Shown here: in pieces, positions 39,473 to 49,700 of the stretch | Layout of the letters: every line of letters begins with the position of its first letter | How positions within the stretch are numbered: the first letter of the stretch is position 1 | Origin: Seonamhaeicola sp. S2-3 | GTDB lineage: Bacteria; Bacteroidota; Bacteroidia; Flavobacteriales; Flavobacteriaceae | NCBI RefSeq assembly: GCF_001971785.1 | Contig: NZ_CP019389.1 | Span: 3,688,837 to 3,752,836, forward strand | Reading direction: 5' to 3' | Length of the DNA: 64,000 nt | Position numbers and translations under genes: made by a program | Notes under the pieces: model-generated | Told to the model about the DNA's origin: nothing | What the model saw: only the letters and a program-made list of their open reading frames with translations | Database searches by the model: none

Positions 39473-39874
39473 ATGAATTTCAGCAAACACTTAATTATTG
39501 CAGTAGATTTTGATGGTACCATTGTAGAAGATGCTTACCCTGGTATTGGTAAACCTAAGTTATTTGCTTTTGAAACCTTAAAAAAACTACAAGATAAAGG
39601 CCACAGACTTATTTTATGGACCTACAGACATGGCTCTAAACTTGATGAGGCTGTAAACTTTTGCAAAGAACATGGCATTCATTTTTATGCCGTAAATAAA
39701 AGCTTTCCTGAAGAAAACTTTAATAACGATGTAAGCCGAAAAATTCATGCAGACATTTTTATTGATGACAGAAACTTTGGTGGATTTCCTGGTTGGGGAG
39801 AAATTTACCAACAACTAACAAACACTACGCCTAAACTTCAAAAGAAAAAAGGATTTTTAGGATTGTTTAAATAA
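39473..39874 (+). CDS. HAD-like hydrolase (BT0820-type)
   Basis: The 133-residue protein opens IIAVDFDGTIVEDAYPGIG, with the DxD nucleophile/acid pair (D12, D14), and continues with ILWTYRHG and FIDDRNFGGFPGW, the pattern of short HAD-fold BT0820-type phosphatases. It acts in the cytoplasm on an unknown phosphate. The gene is followed, 44 bases on, by map, which has its own promoter. Confidence 0.8.
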   Translation: MNFSKHLIIAVDFDGTIVEDAYPGIGKPKLFAFETLKKLQDKGHRLILWTYRHGSKLDEAVNFCKEHGIHFYAVNKSFPEENFNNDVSRKIHADIFIDDRNFGGFPGWGEIYQQLTNTTPKLQKKKGFLGLFK

Positions 39875-39894
39875 TCTTTTTTACATATTTAGAG

Positions 39895-39902
39895 TATCTT
39901 TG
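39895..39902 (+). promoter_or_regulatory. -7 promoter element of map
   Basis: TATCTTTG, 16 bases upstream of the ATG at 39919. Confidence 0.55.
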
Positions 39903-39918
39903 CCATTATTTTTGAAGT

Positions 39919-40737
39919 ATGATAGTAATAAAAACTAAAGAAGAAATTGAGTTAATGCGCGAAAGTGCACTAATAGTATCTAAAACATTAGGAGTTTTAG
40001 CTAAAGAAATAAAGCCTGGTGTTACCACTTTACAATTAGACAAAATTGCAGAAGAACATATAAGAGACCACGGTGCAGAACCCGGTTTTTTAGGGTTATA
40101 TGATTTCCCTAACACGCTCTGTATGAGTCCTAATGAGCAGGTAGTTCATGGTATTCCCAATGCAACCCCTTTAGAAGAAGGCGATATTATTTCTATAGAT
40201 TGTGGCGCACTAAAAAATGGATTTTACGGAGACCACGCCTATACTTTTGCTGTTGGAAATATAGATTCTGAAACCGAAAAACTATTAAAAATCACTAAAG
40301 AATCACTATATGTTGGTATTAGAGAATTTAAAGCTAATAACCGCGTTGGTGATGTAGGTTACGCTATTCAACAATACTGTGAAGCCCATGGTTACGGTGT
40401 TGTTAGAGAATTGGTTGGTCATGGATTAGGTAAAAAAATGCATGAAGATCCTGAAATGCCAAACTATGGCAGACGCGGAAAAGGGAAAAAATTTATTGAA
40501 GGTATGGTAGTAGCTATAGAACCTATGATTAATATGGGTACACACCGTATAAAACAACATAGAGATGGTTGGACTATTACTACATTAGATAAAAAACCTA
40601 GTGCACACTTTGAGCATGATGTAGCTTTAGTTGATGGTAAACCAGAACTGCTTTCAACATTTGCTTATATATATGATGCCTTAGGAATTGAAAGTGATGA
40701 AGAAGCCGAATTTAGGCAAGAAGCCCTAGTGCTTTAA
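39919..40737 (+). CDS. map: Methionine aminopeptidase type I
   Basis: The 272-residue protein has the expected metal ligands in SIDCGA, GDHAYTF and GHGLGKKMHEDPEMPN, and later VVAIEPM. It removes N-terminal Met from nascent proteins using two metal ions. The length suits type I. A methyltransferase gene follows 5 bases downstream, likely in the same transcript. The extra C-terminal tail (ESDEEAEFRQEALVL) is common in flavobacteria. Confidence 0.94.
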   Translation: MIVIKTKEEIELMRESALIVSKTLGVLAKEIKPGVTTLQLDKIAEEHIRDHGAEPGFLGLYDFPNTLCMSPNEQVVHGIPNATPLEEGDIISIDCGALKNGFYGDHAYTFAVGNIDSETEKLLKITKESLYVGIREFKANNRVGDVGYAIQQYCEAHGYGVVRELVGHGLGKKMHEDPEMPNYGRRGKGKKFIEGMVVAIEPMINMGTHRIKQHRDGWTITTLDKKPSAHFEHDVALVDGKPELLSTFAYIYDALGIESDEEAEFRQEALVL

Positions 40738-40742
40738 TACCC

Positions 40743-41507
40743 ATGAAAAAACTTTTTAGGCTTGTATTAAACTTAGTACCTAGACCTATTTTAATTAGGT
40801 TAAGTTACCTAGTTAGACCTATTTTAGCTTTCTTTTTAAAGGGAAATAACTTTACTGACCCTATTGATAATAAAGGTTTTAAATCTTTCTTACCGTATGG
40901 TTATGGCAACCAACGTAATAATGTGCTTTCACCCTCTACCCTTTCATTAGAAAGACACAGATTACTTTGGCTATATTTAAAAAATGAAACCAATTTTTTT
41001 ACTTCGCCAAAAAAAGTGCTTCACTTTGCCCCTGAACAAGCGTTTTATAAAAGGTTTAAAAAAATGGCAAATTTAGACTATGTTACTACAGATTTAAATT
41101 CGCCTTTAGCCGATGTAAAAGCCGATATTTGTAACCTTCCTTTTAAAGATAATGAGTTTGATGTTATTTTATGCAATCATGTTTTAGAACATATTCCTAA
41201 TGACACCAAAGCTATGGAAGAGTTATTTAGAGTTTTAAAAGTTGGTGGCATGGGCATCTTTCAAATACCACAAGATTTGTCTAGAAAAACAACTTTTGAA
41301 GACAACAGCATTACCGATAAAAAGGAACGCGCAAAAATATTTGGACAGTATGATCATGTTAGGGTGTATGGACGCGATTACTTTAATAAACTAAGAAGTA
41401 TTGGCTTTAAAGTTGATGAAGTTGATTATACCTCTCAATTTTCAGAAAAAGAAATTGAAAGATATTGTTTAGCTAAAGGAGAAATAATTCCAGTTGTTTA
41501 CAAATAA
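40743..41507 (+). CDS. Class I SAM-dependent methyltransferase
   Basis: The 254-residue protein starts with a basic hydrophobic helix (LFRLVLNLVPRPILIRL), suggesting membrane association, then the VLHFAPEQAFYKRF segment, the D-x-N-S-P pocket region YVTTDLN, and the motif DVILCNHVLEHIPND, typical of class I methyltransferases. The substrate is unknown. Its start is 5 bases behind map; DUF423 follows at 9 bases. Confidence 0.8.
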   Translation: MKKLFRLVLNLVPRPILIRLSYLVRPILAFFLKGNNFTDPIDNKGFKSFLPYGYGNQRNNVLSPSTLSLERHRLLWLYLKNETNFFTSPKKVLHFAPEQAFYKRFKKMANLDYVTTDLNSPLADVKADICNLPFKDNEFDVILCNHVLEHIPNDTKAMEELFRVLKVGGMGIFQIPQDLSRKTTFEDNSITDKKERAKIFGQYDHVRVYGRDYFNKLRSIGFKVDEVDYTSQFSEKEIERYCLAKGEIIPVVYK

Positions 41508-41516
41508 TTTAAAGCC

Positions 41517-41885
41517 ATGACTCAAGATATTATTATTATTACTGGAGCCCTATTTGGTATGCTATCAGTAGTTTTTGGTGCCTTTGGCGCACATGCTTTA
41601 AAGAAAATATTATCTAAAGAGCAATTAAAAAGTTTTGAAACCGGTGTAAAGTACCAAATGTATCATGCGTTAGCACTACTAATGTTAGGTTTTAACTTTA
41701 ATTATTGTACACAAGCTATGTATTGGTGTTTTACTTTAGGCATCATCTTTTTTTCATTTAGCATTTACGGGTTGGTTTTAAGTGATGCTAAAGGAAATAA
41801 GCTTAGGTTGTTAGGACCAATTACACCTTTGGGTGGTTTACTTCTAATTATTGGATGGGTACAAATTATACTTAATCTTTTATAG
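41517..41885 (+). CDS. DUF423 membrane protein
   Basis: The 122-residue protein has four predicted membrane helices, and the FGAFGAHALKKILSKEQLKSFETGVKYQMYHA signature of DUF423. Members are of unknown function. It is convergent with apbE, 2 bases apart at the stops. Confidence 0.87.
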   Translation: MTQDIIIITGALFGMLSVVFGAFGAHALKKILSKEQLKSFETGVKYQMYHALALLMLGFNFNYCTQAMYWCFTLGIIFFSFSIYGLVLSDAKGNKLRLLGPITPLGGLLLIIGWVQIILNLL

Positions 41886-41887
41886 AA

Positions 41888-42868
41888 TTATTCATCAGGA
41901 AATCCATTTAAAGCTAAAGTATCAAAGTCTTTATTTTCATTTTCAAAAATTAAAAACACCTTCAGTTCGGGGTGAGACTTTAAAAATGTTTTTACCTTAT
42001 CAATGCCCATAGCTTTAAAAGCTGTAGCATAGGCATCGGCCGTCATACAATCATTAGCTATAACAGAAACACTTAACAAATTAGTTTTACTTGGGTATCC
42101 GGTTTTGGTATTAATAATGTGAGAGTATCTATTACCATTTTCATCTATCTTAAATTTTCTATAAGTACCTGAAGTAGCCATTGCAGCATCTTTCAATTTT
42201 ATAGCTTTTAAAATAGATTGTTGTCCGTCAAAATGAGGCTTTTCTACACCAAGTGTCCATGGTAATTGTTTTTCAACATTTTTGCCTTTTACTCTAATTT
42301 CTCCTCCAATTTCAACCAAATAATTCACTATGTTTTTACTTTCTAGAAATTCACCTATAACATCAACACCATAACCTTTAGCAATGGCATTAAATTCTAA
42401 ATAAATATTTGGGTTAGTTTTTTCAATTGAATTTTCATGTCTTTGGGTTTTGTTAAAACCAACAAACTGCATTAAACTATCAATTTTTAAACTATCTACT
42501 TTTTTTATGGTATGGTCTGCCCCAAAACTCCATGCATTAACAATATTACCAATAGTAGGATCAAAAGCACCATTGGTTTCATTAAAAATTACTTTAGAGG
42601 CATCATAAACTCTAATAAAATGTGAATCTATTTTAACAATCTCATTTCTATTTAACCTTGAAATATCTGAGTTTGCCTGATAAGTTGATAACGATTTATT
42701 AAGCACATTAAATAAACTATCAAACTCTTGTTGGTAGTTTATTTCAGAATTATATATTACAGAATATGAGGTACCAAATACAGCCCCAGTAATTTTAGTG
42801 TTTTTAGTATTCTTAGCACATGAAGTAATGAACACTCCTAAAAAACAGATAAATACAATTTTCTTCAT
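41888..42868 (-). CDS. apbE: FAD:protein FMN transferase ApbE
   Basis: The 326-residue protein has a lipoprotein signal peptide (Cys17, box ITSC) and the ApbE motif stretch VFGTSYSVIYN at the start, FNAIAKGYGVD in the middle and MATSGTYRKFK near residue 235, with the catalytic-region D-A-Y-A-T-A-F. It covalently attaches FMN to Thr in flavoproteins on the outer face of the membrane. NqrB and NqrC, encoded in this window, are its classical substrates, and the neighbouring 42871 gene is often co-located with it. The operon has both genes 2 bases apart. Confidence 0.92.
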   Translation of the reverse strand: MKKIVFICFLGVFITSCAKNTKNTKITGAVFGTSYSVIYNSEINYQQEFDSLFNVLNKSLSTYQANSDISRLNRNEIVKIDSHFIRVYDASKVIFNETNGAFDPTIGNIVNAWSFGADHTIKKVDSLKIDSLMQFVGFNKTQRHENSIEKTNPNIYLEFNAIAKGYGVDVIGEFLESKNIVNYLVEIGGEIRVKGKNVEKQLPWTLGVEKPHFDGQQSILKAIKLKDAAMATSGTYRKFKIDENGNRYSHIINTKTGYPSKTNLLSVSVIANDCMTADAYATAFKAMGIDKVKTFLKSHPELKVFLIFENENKDFDTLALNGFPDE

Positions 42869-42870
42869 AA

Positions 42871-43248
42871 TTAATTTAGGTGTGTATCTAAAACTTGTAT
42901 TCCGTTGTACTCTAACAAGTATTCTTCATTTAAATATATGGGTAAACTTTCTCCTTTAGGATTTCCCAAACCAACTCCTGCATATAACACTTTAGCCTTA
43001 TGTTCTCTAGCGTGTTTTTTAAAAGATTCCATCCAAACAACATCATAGTTATTAGGATTATCTGGTAGTAACACAGCCTTTACTATAACAAAATAGTACT
43101 GACTATTCTTGTCAATACACACAAATTGTGGGTGTTTTTTTAATTTACTGTTAACGGCTATAAATTCAAAACCACGTTGTTCTAAATCTTTTCCAACATG
43201 ATTCATTGCTAAATTATGCAACTCTTGTTCTGTAAGTGGTTTACTCAT
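42871..43248 (-). CDS. Conserved cytoplasmic protein beside apbE (unknown function)
   Basis: The 125-residue protein has no signal peptide or membrane segment. It shows a mixed alpha/beta pattern with VGKDLEQRGFEFIAVNS and YDVVWMESFKKHAREHKAKVLYAGVGLGN. In flavobacterial records such proteins are often called NqrF-related by position; there is no Fe-S, FAD or NAD motif, so that is not supported here. It starts just ahead of apbE and may assist flavin loading or have another role. Confidence 0.75.
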   Translation of the reverse strand: MSKPLTEQELHNLAMNHVGKDLEQRGFEFIAVNSKLKKHPQFVCIDKNSQYYFVIVKAVLLPDNPNNYDVVWMESFKKHAREHKAKVLYAGVGLGNPKGESLPIYLNEEYLLEYNGIQVLDTHLN

Positions 43249-43337
43249 ACTACAAATTTACATTTTTTAAAAAAAGATGATGACATTTTTATACAGTTTC
43301 GATGTATGGATATAAAACGATATTAAATCTAGTTATT

Positions 43338-44492
43338 ATGAAAACCTTATGCTACACCCTAACACTAATGTTATTATTTTTTTCTTGCGGAGATAAACAA
43401 AATAAGAATGATTTTGCCAATGTTGATTTTGAACCTGAGTCCTTCTTTGATGACGAAATGGTTAATAATTACAAAACTGTTAATAAGGCAAATAAACTAA
43501 CTAATACCCAAAACGCATTAAAAGACTACAAAGTAATGAGTAAACAATTTGGAATTCCTGTTGGGGTAATGCCCATACCAAGAGACTGGAAAGTAAAACA
43601 GAAAAATAAAGAAGGGCTTTTATTTGAATCTGATAATGGTGTAAAAGTTTACGCAGAACGTTTTATCTCATACTTTTATTCAAATAATCAACAACTTAAT
43701 TATTTAACTCAACAAAGCGGAAGACCTATTGCCCCTGTAAAAAATATAAACAGGATAATAAGTGAAGATATTTTACCTTATGCAGAATCTCAAGGAGAGC
43801 AACTAATAAACCAATATCCCCTACCCCAATTAGCACGATTTGATAAGCGCTTTGATAGTTACTTGTTTAAAGGTTTTCCAGAGAACAAACAATATGAGTG
43901 TATGGCTACAGAATGGGTTGATAAAAATGGGGAGAAATCAATTGTTATTATTCGCTATTTTACAAATCAATATCCAACCACTGGGGGAATGGATTGGGGT
44001 TACACTTTAAATGCTATGGGTGCACCTGCTCAAGAATTTGAAACAGCTAAAAAAGCATTCATTAATTCGCTAGTGAATTTTCAAATTAATCCGCAATGGC
44101 TACAAACCAATAACAACTATTATTTACAAAAAACAAGACAAAGTAATACGCAGCATCAACAACGAATGGCTGCCATAAGAGCTCAAGGTGAAGCTAGTAG
44201 AAACATTGGAAATACCTATAGTTCTATTACCGATAGTAGTTTTGAAAGCTGGAAACGTATAAATGCCATGAATAATGCTGGACACTCAAAAACCATAAAC
44301 AATGGTGTTTGGGAACGCACTACTGTAACTAACCCAAATACCTCACAACAATATTATGTAGAAGGACAAAACAATCATTACTGGATGAATAAAAACAATG
44401 AATACATAGGCACTAATAATGCATTATACAATCCCAATATTGATAATTCTATAAACAACCAACAATGGACACAATATGATGTAGAAAATTAA
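43338..44492 (+). CDS. Large lipoprotein of unknown function, Asn/Gln-rich C-terminus
   Basis: From ATG 43338 the 384-residue product has a lipoprotein signal with Cys17 in LFFSC. An upstream in-frame ATG at 43302 would put 12 extra residues before the signal. The middle has the compact domain VGVMPIPRDWKVK ... YECMATEWVDKNGEKS, perhaps a secreted beta domain. The C-terminal 120 residues are rich in Asn, Gln and Ser with tyrosines, a low-complexity linker type. It precedes another lipoprotein gene and the sigma factor by about 0.9 kb. Confidence 0.7.
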   Translation: MKTLCYTLTLMLLFFSCGDKQNKNDFANVDFEPESFFDDEMVNNYKTVNKANKLTNTQNALKDYKVMSKQFGIPVGVMPIPRDWKVKQKNKEGLLFESDNGVKVYAERFISYFYSNNQQLNYLTQQSGRPIAPVKNINRIISEDILPYAESQGEQLINQYPLPQLARFDKRFDSYLFKGFPENKQYECMATEWVDKNGEKSIVIIRYFTNQYPTTGGMDWGYTLNAMGAPAQEFETAKKAFINSLVNFQINPQWLQTNNNYYLQKTRQSNTQHQQRMAAIRAQGEASRNIGNTYSSITDSSFESWKRINAMNNAGHSKTINNGVWERTTVTNPNTSQQYYVEGQNNHYWMNKNNEYIGTNNALYNPNIDNSINNQQWTQYDVEN

Positions 44493-44535
44493 TTAGAGAC
44501 ACATAATATTTAATATTTACCATAAAAATTAAAAA

Positions 44536-45324
44536 ATGAAATCATTAAAAATTTATAGCATTCTAGCCCTACTTATATTACTACTATCATGTAGTTCTGA
44601 TGGTGAAAATGATCAGACAAACAATTTATCAGGTTTTACAACATCAGATAATTGTCCAGAATTGCCTGTAGGCCCTACATCGGCATACTGGGAGTATGCC
44701 AAAGGAAATCCAATTCCTTTAAATAAAGTACCTGTACTTAAAAATCCTCAAGCAGCATTCTCTTATGCTCATAGCAATACGGCGCTACCACCTTTCACAT
44801 TAACACCTCCACAAGGTTATACAGCTTTTGACTATACTAACCCAAATACAAATCCGTTTGGAGTAAATATTATTAGAAACGATGGATCTGTAGTTTGGAG
44901 GTATGTACCAATTTCAACCTACCCCGCCAATTTTACAGATTCTAATATTTTAGATATTGAAATCAATAATGTTACAGCTGCTTTTGGATTTAATGGTAAT
45001 TATACCACACTTTGTGAAGCTACCCCAAAAGTTTTTAGTGAAAATGGTATTGCCAGAGTTTTTAGAGCCAGAACTATACAATTTAATAACACTATAGCAC
45101 TGGTTTGGATTGCCGCCACCTATGTGCAAAGTTTAGGAACTGTAAGTGTTGTTTCCTCTGTATCTGCTGGACCAGTAAATGAATTCGATACCTTAGTTAC
45201 AGACATATTTTTACCCCTTAGTTTTCAGTTGTTAATAAGTGATAGAGATTCTTTATCTGACAGAGATAATGATGGAGTTCCAGATATTTATGATACCAAT
45301 CCAGACAATCCTAACATACAGTAA
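44536..45324 (+). CDS. Lipoprotein with C-terminal calcium-type repeat
   Basis: The 262-residue protein has a lipoprotein signal with Cys19 in LLSCS. Residues about 33-230 form a beta-rich domain (GPTSAYWEYAKGNP to VNEFDTLVTD). The tail DRDSLSDRDNDGVPDIYD matches thrombospondin type 3-like repeats that bind calcium at the cell surface. The preceding gene is also a lipoprotein and the pair may be exported together. The actual role is unknown. Confidence 0.72.
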   Translation: MKSLKIYSILALLILLLSCSSDGENDQTNNLSGFTTSDNCPELPVGPTSAYWEYAKGNPIPLNKVPVLKNPQAAFSYAHSNTALPPFTLTPPQGYTAFDYTNPNTNPFGVNIIRNDGSVVWRYVPISTYPANFTDSNILDIEINNVTAAFGFNGNYTTLCEATPKVFSENGIARVFRARTIQFNNTIALVWIAATYVQSLGTVSVVSSVSAGPVNEFDTLVTDIFLPLSFQLLISDRDSLSDRDNDGVPDIYDTNPDNPNIQ

Positions 45325-45368
45325 TTATTTAAAAATCCATGAACTTAAGATTATTTAAAGATAACTTA

Positions 45369-45399
45369 TTTGTTTCAAAATGAAATAATTGTATATTTC
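45369..45399 (+). promoter_or_regulatory. Promoter of the sigma-TPR-CHAT operon
   Basis: TTTG at 45369-45372, 19 bases, TATATTTC at 45392-45399. The last base departs from the consensus (C for G). It lies 19 bases before the ATG at 45418. Confidence 0.55.
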
Positions 45400-45417
45400 C
45401 CGTGTATAGCTATTAAC

Positions 45418-46005
45418 ATGGGGGATTCTAATAACAAAATTCAATTTACAGAGCATCTTATAGCGCAAATTAGAAAAAACAACTCAGCTACTTTAAAAGA
45501 GTTGTATATATCAAATTACCCCAAAATAGAAAACTTTGTTTTAAAAAATAATGGTAATAAAGATCAAGCAAAAGATGTGTTTCAAGAAGCCTTTATTGTT
45601 TTTTGGAAAAATATAAAAGAGGATAAGTTTACAGTTCAAAATAATTCAAGTTTACATGGTTATTTATACACCATTTCAAAAAATAAATGGATGGATTATT
45701 TACGTTCTAGTAACTATAAAAAAACTGTAAATGAATCAAAAGTTATTGAATTTAGTACTGCTGATGAATATTTAACAGATAAAGATGATGACATTTTAAA
45801 AGAAAAACGATTACACAATATAATGCTTGCTTTTAAAGATTTAGGAGAACCTTGTAATTCATTGTTAAAAATGTTTTACTATGAGAAAAAATCTTTAAGC
45901 CATATAGCAACCGTTTTAAATGTTAAAGAGAATACCATACGAAATAAAAAGTACCGCTGTATGAACACGTTACGCAATATGGTATTAACCCAAAAAAAGA
46001 ATTAA
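45418..46005 (+). CDS. ECF-type sigma factor (sigma-70 family)
   Basis: The 195-residue protein has region 2 (DVFQEAFIVFWKNIK) and a C-terminal helix-turn-helix region 4 (SLSHIATVLNVKENTIRNKKYRCMNTLRN). There is no sigma-1.1 or region 3, as in ECF factors. ATG 45418 was preferred over an upstream TTG because it follows the promoter. The 46007 gene, with a single membrane segment, starts 1 base after the stop, the usual place for an anti-sigma-like partner, and the CHAT protein follows it. It probably directs transcription of this set in response to a signal at the membrane. Confidence 0.83.
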   Translation: MGDSNNKIQFTEHLIAQIRKNNSATLKELYISNYPKIENFVLKNNGNKDQAKDVFQEAFIVFWKNIKEDKFTVQNNSSLHGYLYTISKNKWMDYLRSSNYKKTVNESKVIEFSTADEYLTDKDDDILKEKRLHNIMLAFKDLGEPCNSLLKMFYYEKKSLSHIATVLNVKENTIRNKKYRCMNTLRNMVLTQKKN

Positions 46006-46006
46006 A

Positions 46007-46741
46007 TTGAATAATAGCAAAAACATATCAAAAGAATTAATTGAAACCGTTGAGCGTTACTTAAACAAATCAATGGATAAAACCGAACTACAAGATTTTG
46101 AAAAAAAACTTGAAGATTCAAATTTTAAAACCTTAGTAAATGACATTAAAGAAATAATTCTTGGAATAGAAACCTATGAGTTAAAAGAACAACTCAATGA
46201 GTTTCATAAAGAAATTGATGCAAAACCAAAAACATATATTTCTTCTAAACTTAGGTATTTACATTTAAAAAGAATAGCTGTAGCTGCTGTATTAGTAATA
46301 TCCTTAGGCAGTTTATGGTATTTTACCAGTAATTCTAATACCAGATTATACAATAAATATTTTACACCAGATCCTGGATTACCAACAACCATGAGTAGCA
46401 CTTCTAATTTCGATTTTTATGATGCTATGGTAAATTATAAACATGGTGAGTATAATTTAGCCATTAGTAAATGGAAAACGTTAGCCGAAAAAAAACCTGA
46501 AAACGATACAATTAATTACTTTTTAGGCGCTGCTTATCTTGCCTTAGAAAAAGAAACCGAAGCCATACCTTTTTTAGAAAAAACAGTACAATCTAAATCT
46601 GATTTCTATCTAAAAAATGATGCTTATTACTACTTAGGACTTGCCTATTTAAAAGAAGGCCATACAGAACTAGCAATTAAATACTTAGAGTTAAGTAAAA
46701 ATGAAACTAGTACAGAAATTCTTTCTAAGCTAAAAAAATAA
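46007..46741 (+). CDS. Membrane TPR protein in the anti-sigma position
   Basis: The 244-residue protein has a cytoplasmic N-terminus (about 1-85), one membrane helix near 88-106, and a C-terminal region with tetratricopeptide repeats (KHGEYNLAISKWKTLAEKKPENDTINYFLGAAYLALEKE). There is no classical anti-sigma domain or zinc motif, but its position directly after the ECF sigma factor (start TTG 46007) suggests it controls sigma activity from the membrane, with the TPR part sensing or holding a partner in the periplasm. The CHAT protein gene follows 2 bases later. Confidence 0.72.
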   Translation: MNNSKNISKELIETVERYLNKSMDKTELQDFEKKLEDSNFKTLVNDIKEIILGIETYELKEQLNEFHKEIDAKPKTYISSKLRYLHLKRIAVAAVLVISLGSLWYFTSNSNTRLYNKYFTPDPGLPTTMSSTSNFDFYDAMVNYKHGEYNLAISKWKTLAEKKPENDTINYFLGAAYLALEKETEAIPFLEKTVQSKSDFYLKNDAYYYLGLAYLKEGHTELAIKYLELSKNETSTEILSKLKK

Positions 46742-46743
46742 AA

Positions 46744-49700
46744 ATGTTAAGATTGCTAAAAATACACGGATGGATTGTGTTCATTCTATTACTTAGTGTT
46801 CTTAATATAGGGGCTCAAAATTTAGAAAATAACCTAAAAACAATACACACATTAATTGAATTAGATTCATTACAAAAAGCTGAATCTGTTATAAATTCAA
46901 ATATTGAACATTTAAAAATATCTAAAAAATATCAAGCACTGTCACATTACATTTTTTTAACAGGAAAAATTAATGTTTTAAAAAAAGACTTTGGTAAAGC
47001 AAATTATAACAGTAAAGCACTATTAGGTTATATTACACAGCACTCATCTAATTCAAAAACACTATATCTTTCAAATCTGGAATATTCAAAATTATGCTTA
47101 GATATTGGTAACTTACCTAAAGCCTATGAATTTGCTAAAAAAGCTAAAGTATTTGCTAAAAACACATCAAACCCTAGTTATTTACTAGAAAGTGAGTATT
47201 ATTTAGCCGATTATGGAATGAAATTAGGCCAAATTAATGTTTTAAACAAACATATTAGAAATGCAGAACACATTCTTAAAAACAACCCCAATAAAGAATT
47301 TAAAATAACCGCTAGAGTTTACAATTTATTTGGAGCCCTAATGTTCTTTAACTCTAAACAAGATAGCGCTCTACATTATTTTGACAAAGCCCTAAAATAT
47401 ATTCCAAATTTAGAAGAAAATGCCGAAAATACATTTTATTTACCTGCGGCCATACAGGGCAATATGGCTTTAATAAAACTTAACCAAGGAAAGCCTTCCG
47501 AAGCAAAACCCTTAATTCAATCTTCCATAAAGCTTGCTAAAGAATTTTTAAACAAAACTAAAAACCATCCTTTAGAAAACAGAGTAAAACGAAACTTAAC
47601 TATTGGCTTTAGTACACTTAACGGACTACATTTTGATTTGGGAGATTTTGAAAAAGCCAACCTCTTATCTCAACAAGCCTTTAACTATACTAAAAAACAC
47701 TTTCCTGAAAATTCACAAGAATTCTTTATGGCAGCGTTAACATTTGCCGAAGTAAAAATTAAAAAAAGAGATATTAAACAAGCCTTACATTTTTTAGAAA
47801 TAGCTAAAAATAGTCTAGAAAAAATCCCTGGGGAAAATTTTCAGCTAAAAGCCTTTTTAAATAGTGAATATGCTAATGTATACTACATGAACAAAGAGTA
47901 TGATAAGGCTTTAAAATACAGAGAAGCAAGCCATATTAACTACACAAAATCTAACCCCAACTCACTAGATCCCAATAAATTATACAACACTATGGATTTA
48001 GCAATTTCTTATTCTGAAATAGGGAAAAAAAATAAAGCCATAAAAATAACTAAAGACACTTATAACTATATTTTAACAACAAAAGGTGAACAAGATTATT
48101 TTACCAATGCCTTAATGTTAACATTTTCTAGGATATATTTTAACCTAAAAATGTACCAAAAAAGTTTAAATTGGAGTAACAAAAGTTTAGCTCTTTACAA
48201 TGATAAATCTTCTAACAAAACGATAGATAGAATTTATTTTGATGAAAACAAGGCTGAAATATACCTTTTAAATGCAAAAGCTAAATACCATTTAGCAACC
48301 ACAAAAGATAGTTTATTCCTAAAAAGCCTTTTACCAAGTATTAACAATGCTATTGAAGCGCTTAAAGAACGAAAAACTACAATTACGTCTTTTGATGATG
48401 TAGCTACATTAATAGAAGACAACAAAAAAGTGTTCAATTTTGCAAAAAAAATAAACCTAGAACTATACAACTTAACCCGCAACATTTCTTATTTAGAAAA
48501 CACTATAAACCTTCATGAATCGGCTTTATACAACAGAATTAGAGCTAGGTTAAATACCAATACTAAAATGTCTTTTTCAGGGATACCAAAACATGTTGCC
48601 ACAAGAGAAAAAGCTCTTCTACAATCCTTAAAAAACAAAAATGTTAACGTAGATTCTATAGTCTTTAATACTTACAAATGGCATGCTTTTCTAGATACCC
48701 TTAAAACGCATTATCCAAAGTATTTTAATATGCGTTATGCAATTATTGAAAAACCAATAAACAAATTATATCATAAAATTCCAGAAAACACCACTGTTAT
48801 ACGGTATCTATTTATAGATGAAAATTTATATGCGTTTGTACTTTCTTCTAAAGAAAAAAGTCTTGTTAAATTAAATTCAGATTACCTTGAAGATTCTATT
48901 TTAAAACTGTCTAACAATCAGTTTAATATTGAAACTACAAACACAAAATTATTTAAATTATACCAACAACTTTGGCAACCCATAAAAAACAAAGTAACTA
49001 CAGATAACGTTATAATTATTCCTGATGGTTATTTATTTAATTTAAGTTTTGAAAGTTTAACTCCTATTAAAATACAAACATTTAAAGATTTAGCTACAAA
49101 CAGCCTTTTAGCAAAACATAATATATCATACAACTACAGCTTATTGTTAGTAGATAAAGACAAAAAAACAGTTGATTATAGTAAAGATTTTATAGCATTT
49201 GCTCCAGAGTTTAATTCAAAAATGAAAAAAAACTACAGTATCACAATTACAGATTCTATTTCTATTGATAAAACCTATTTAAGCCTATTACCACAGCCTT
49301 TTAGTGTAGATTTAGCCAAAGAATACTCTAATTTTTTTAATGGCGATTATTTTATAAATGAAAATGCCTCTAAACAAGTATTCAAAAACAAAGCCAACGA
49401 ACATAAAATTATTCATATAGGTACACATGCAGAATCTAACAATATAACACCAGAATTGTCTAGATTAATTTTTGCAAAAACCAACGAAAACCAAGATAAT
49501 TCATTATATACATACGAAATTTATAACGAAAGTTTAAACTCTAATTTAGCTATTCTAACGGCTTGTGAAACAGGAAAACCAACATACCAAGCAGGTGAAG
49601 GCATGATATCTCTTGCACATGCTTTTAACTATGCTGGTAGTGAAAGCATTTTAACCAGTTTATGGAAAATAGATGAAAAATCTAGTGCAAAAATTGTGGA

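Noticed and set aside
42871..43248. Annotation as NqrF
   Set aside because: The protein lacks Fe-S cysteines, FAD and NAD motifs; the true nqrF is at 50559-51872.
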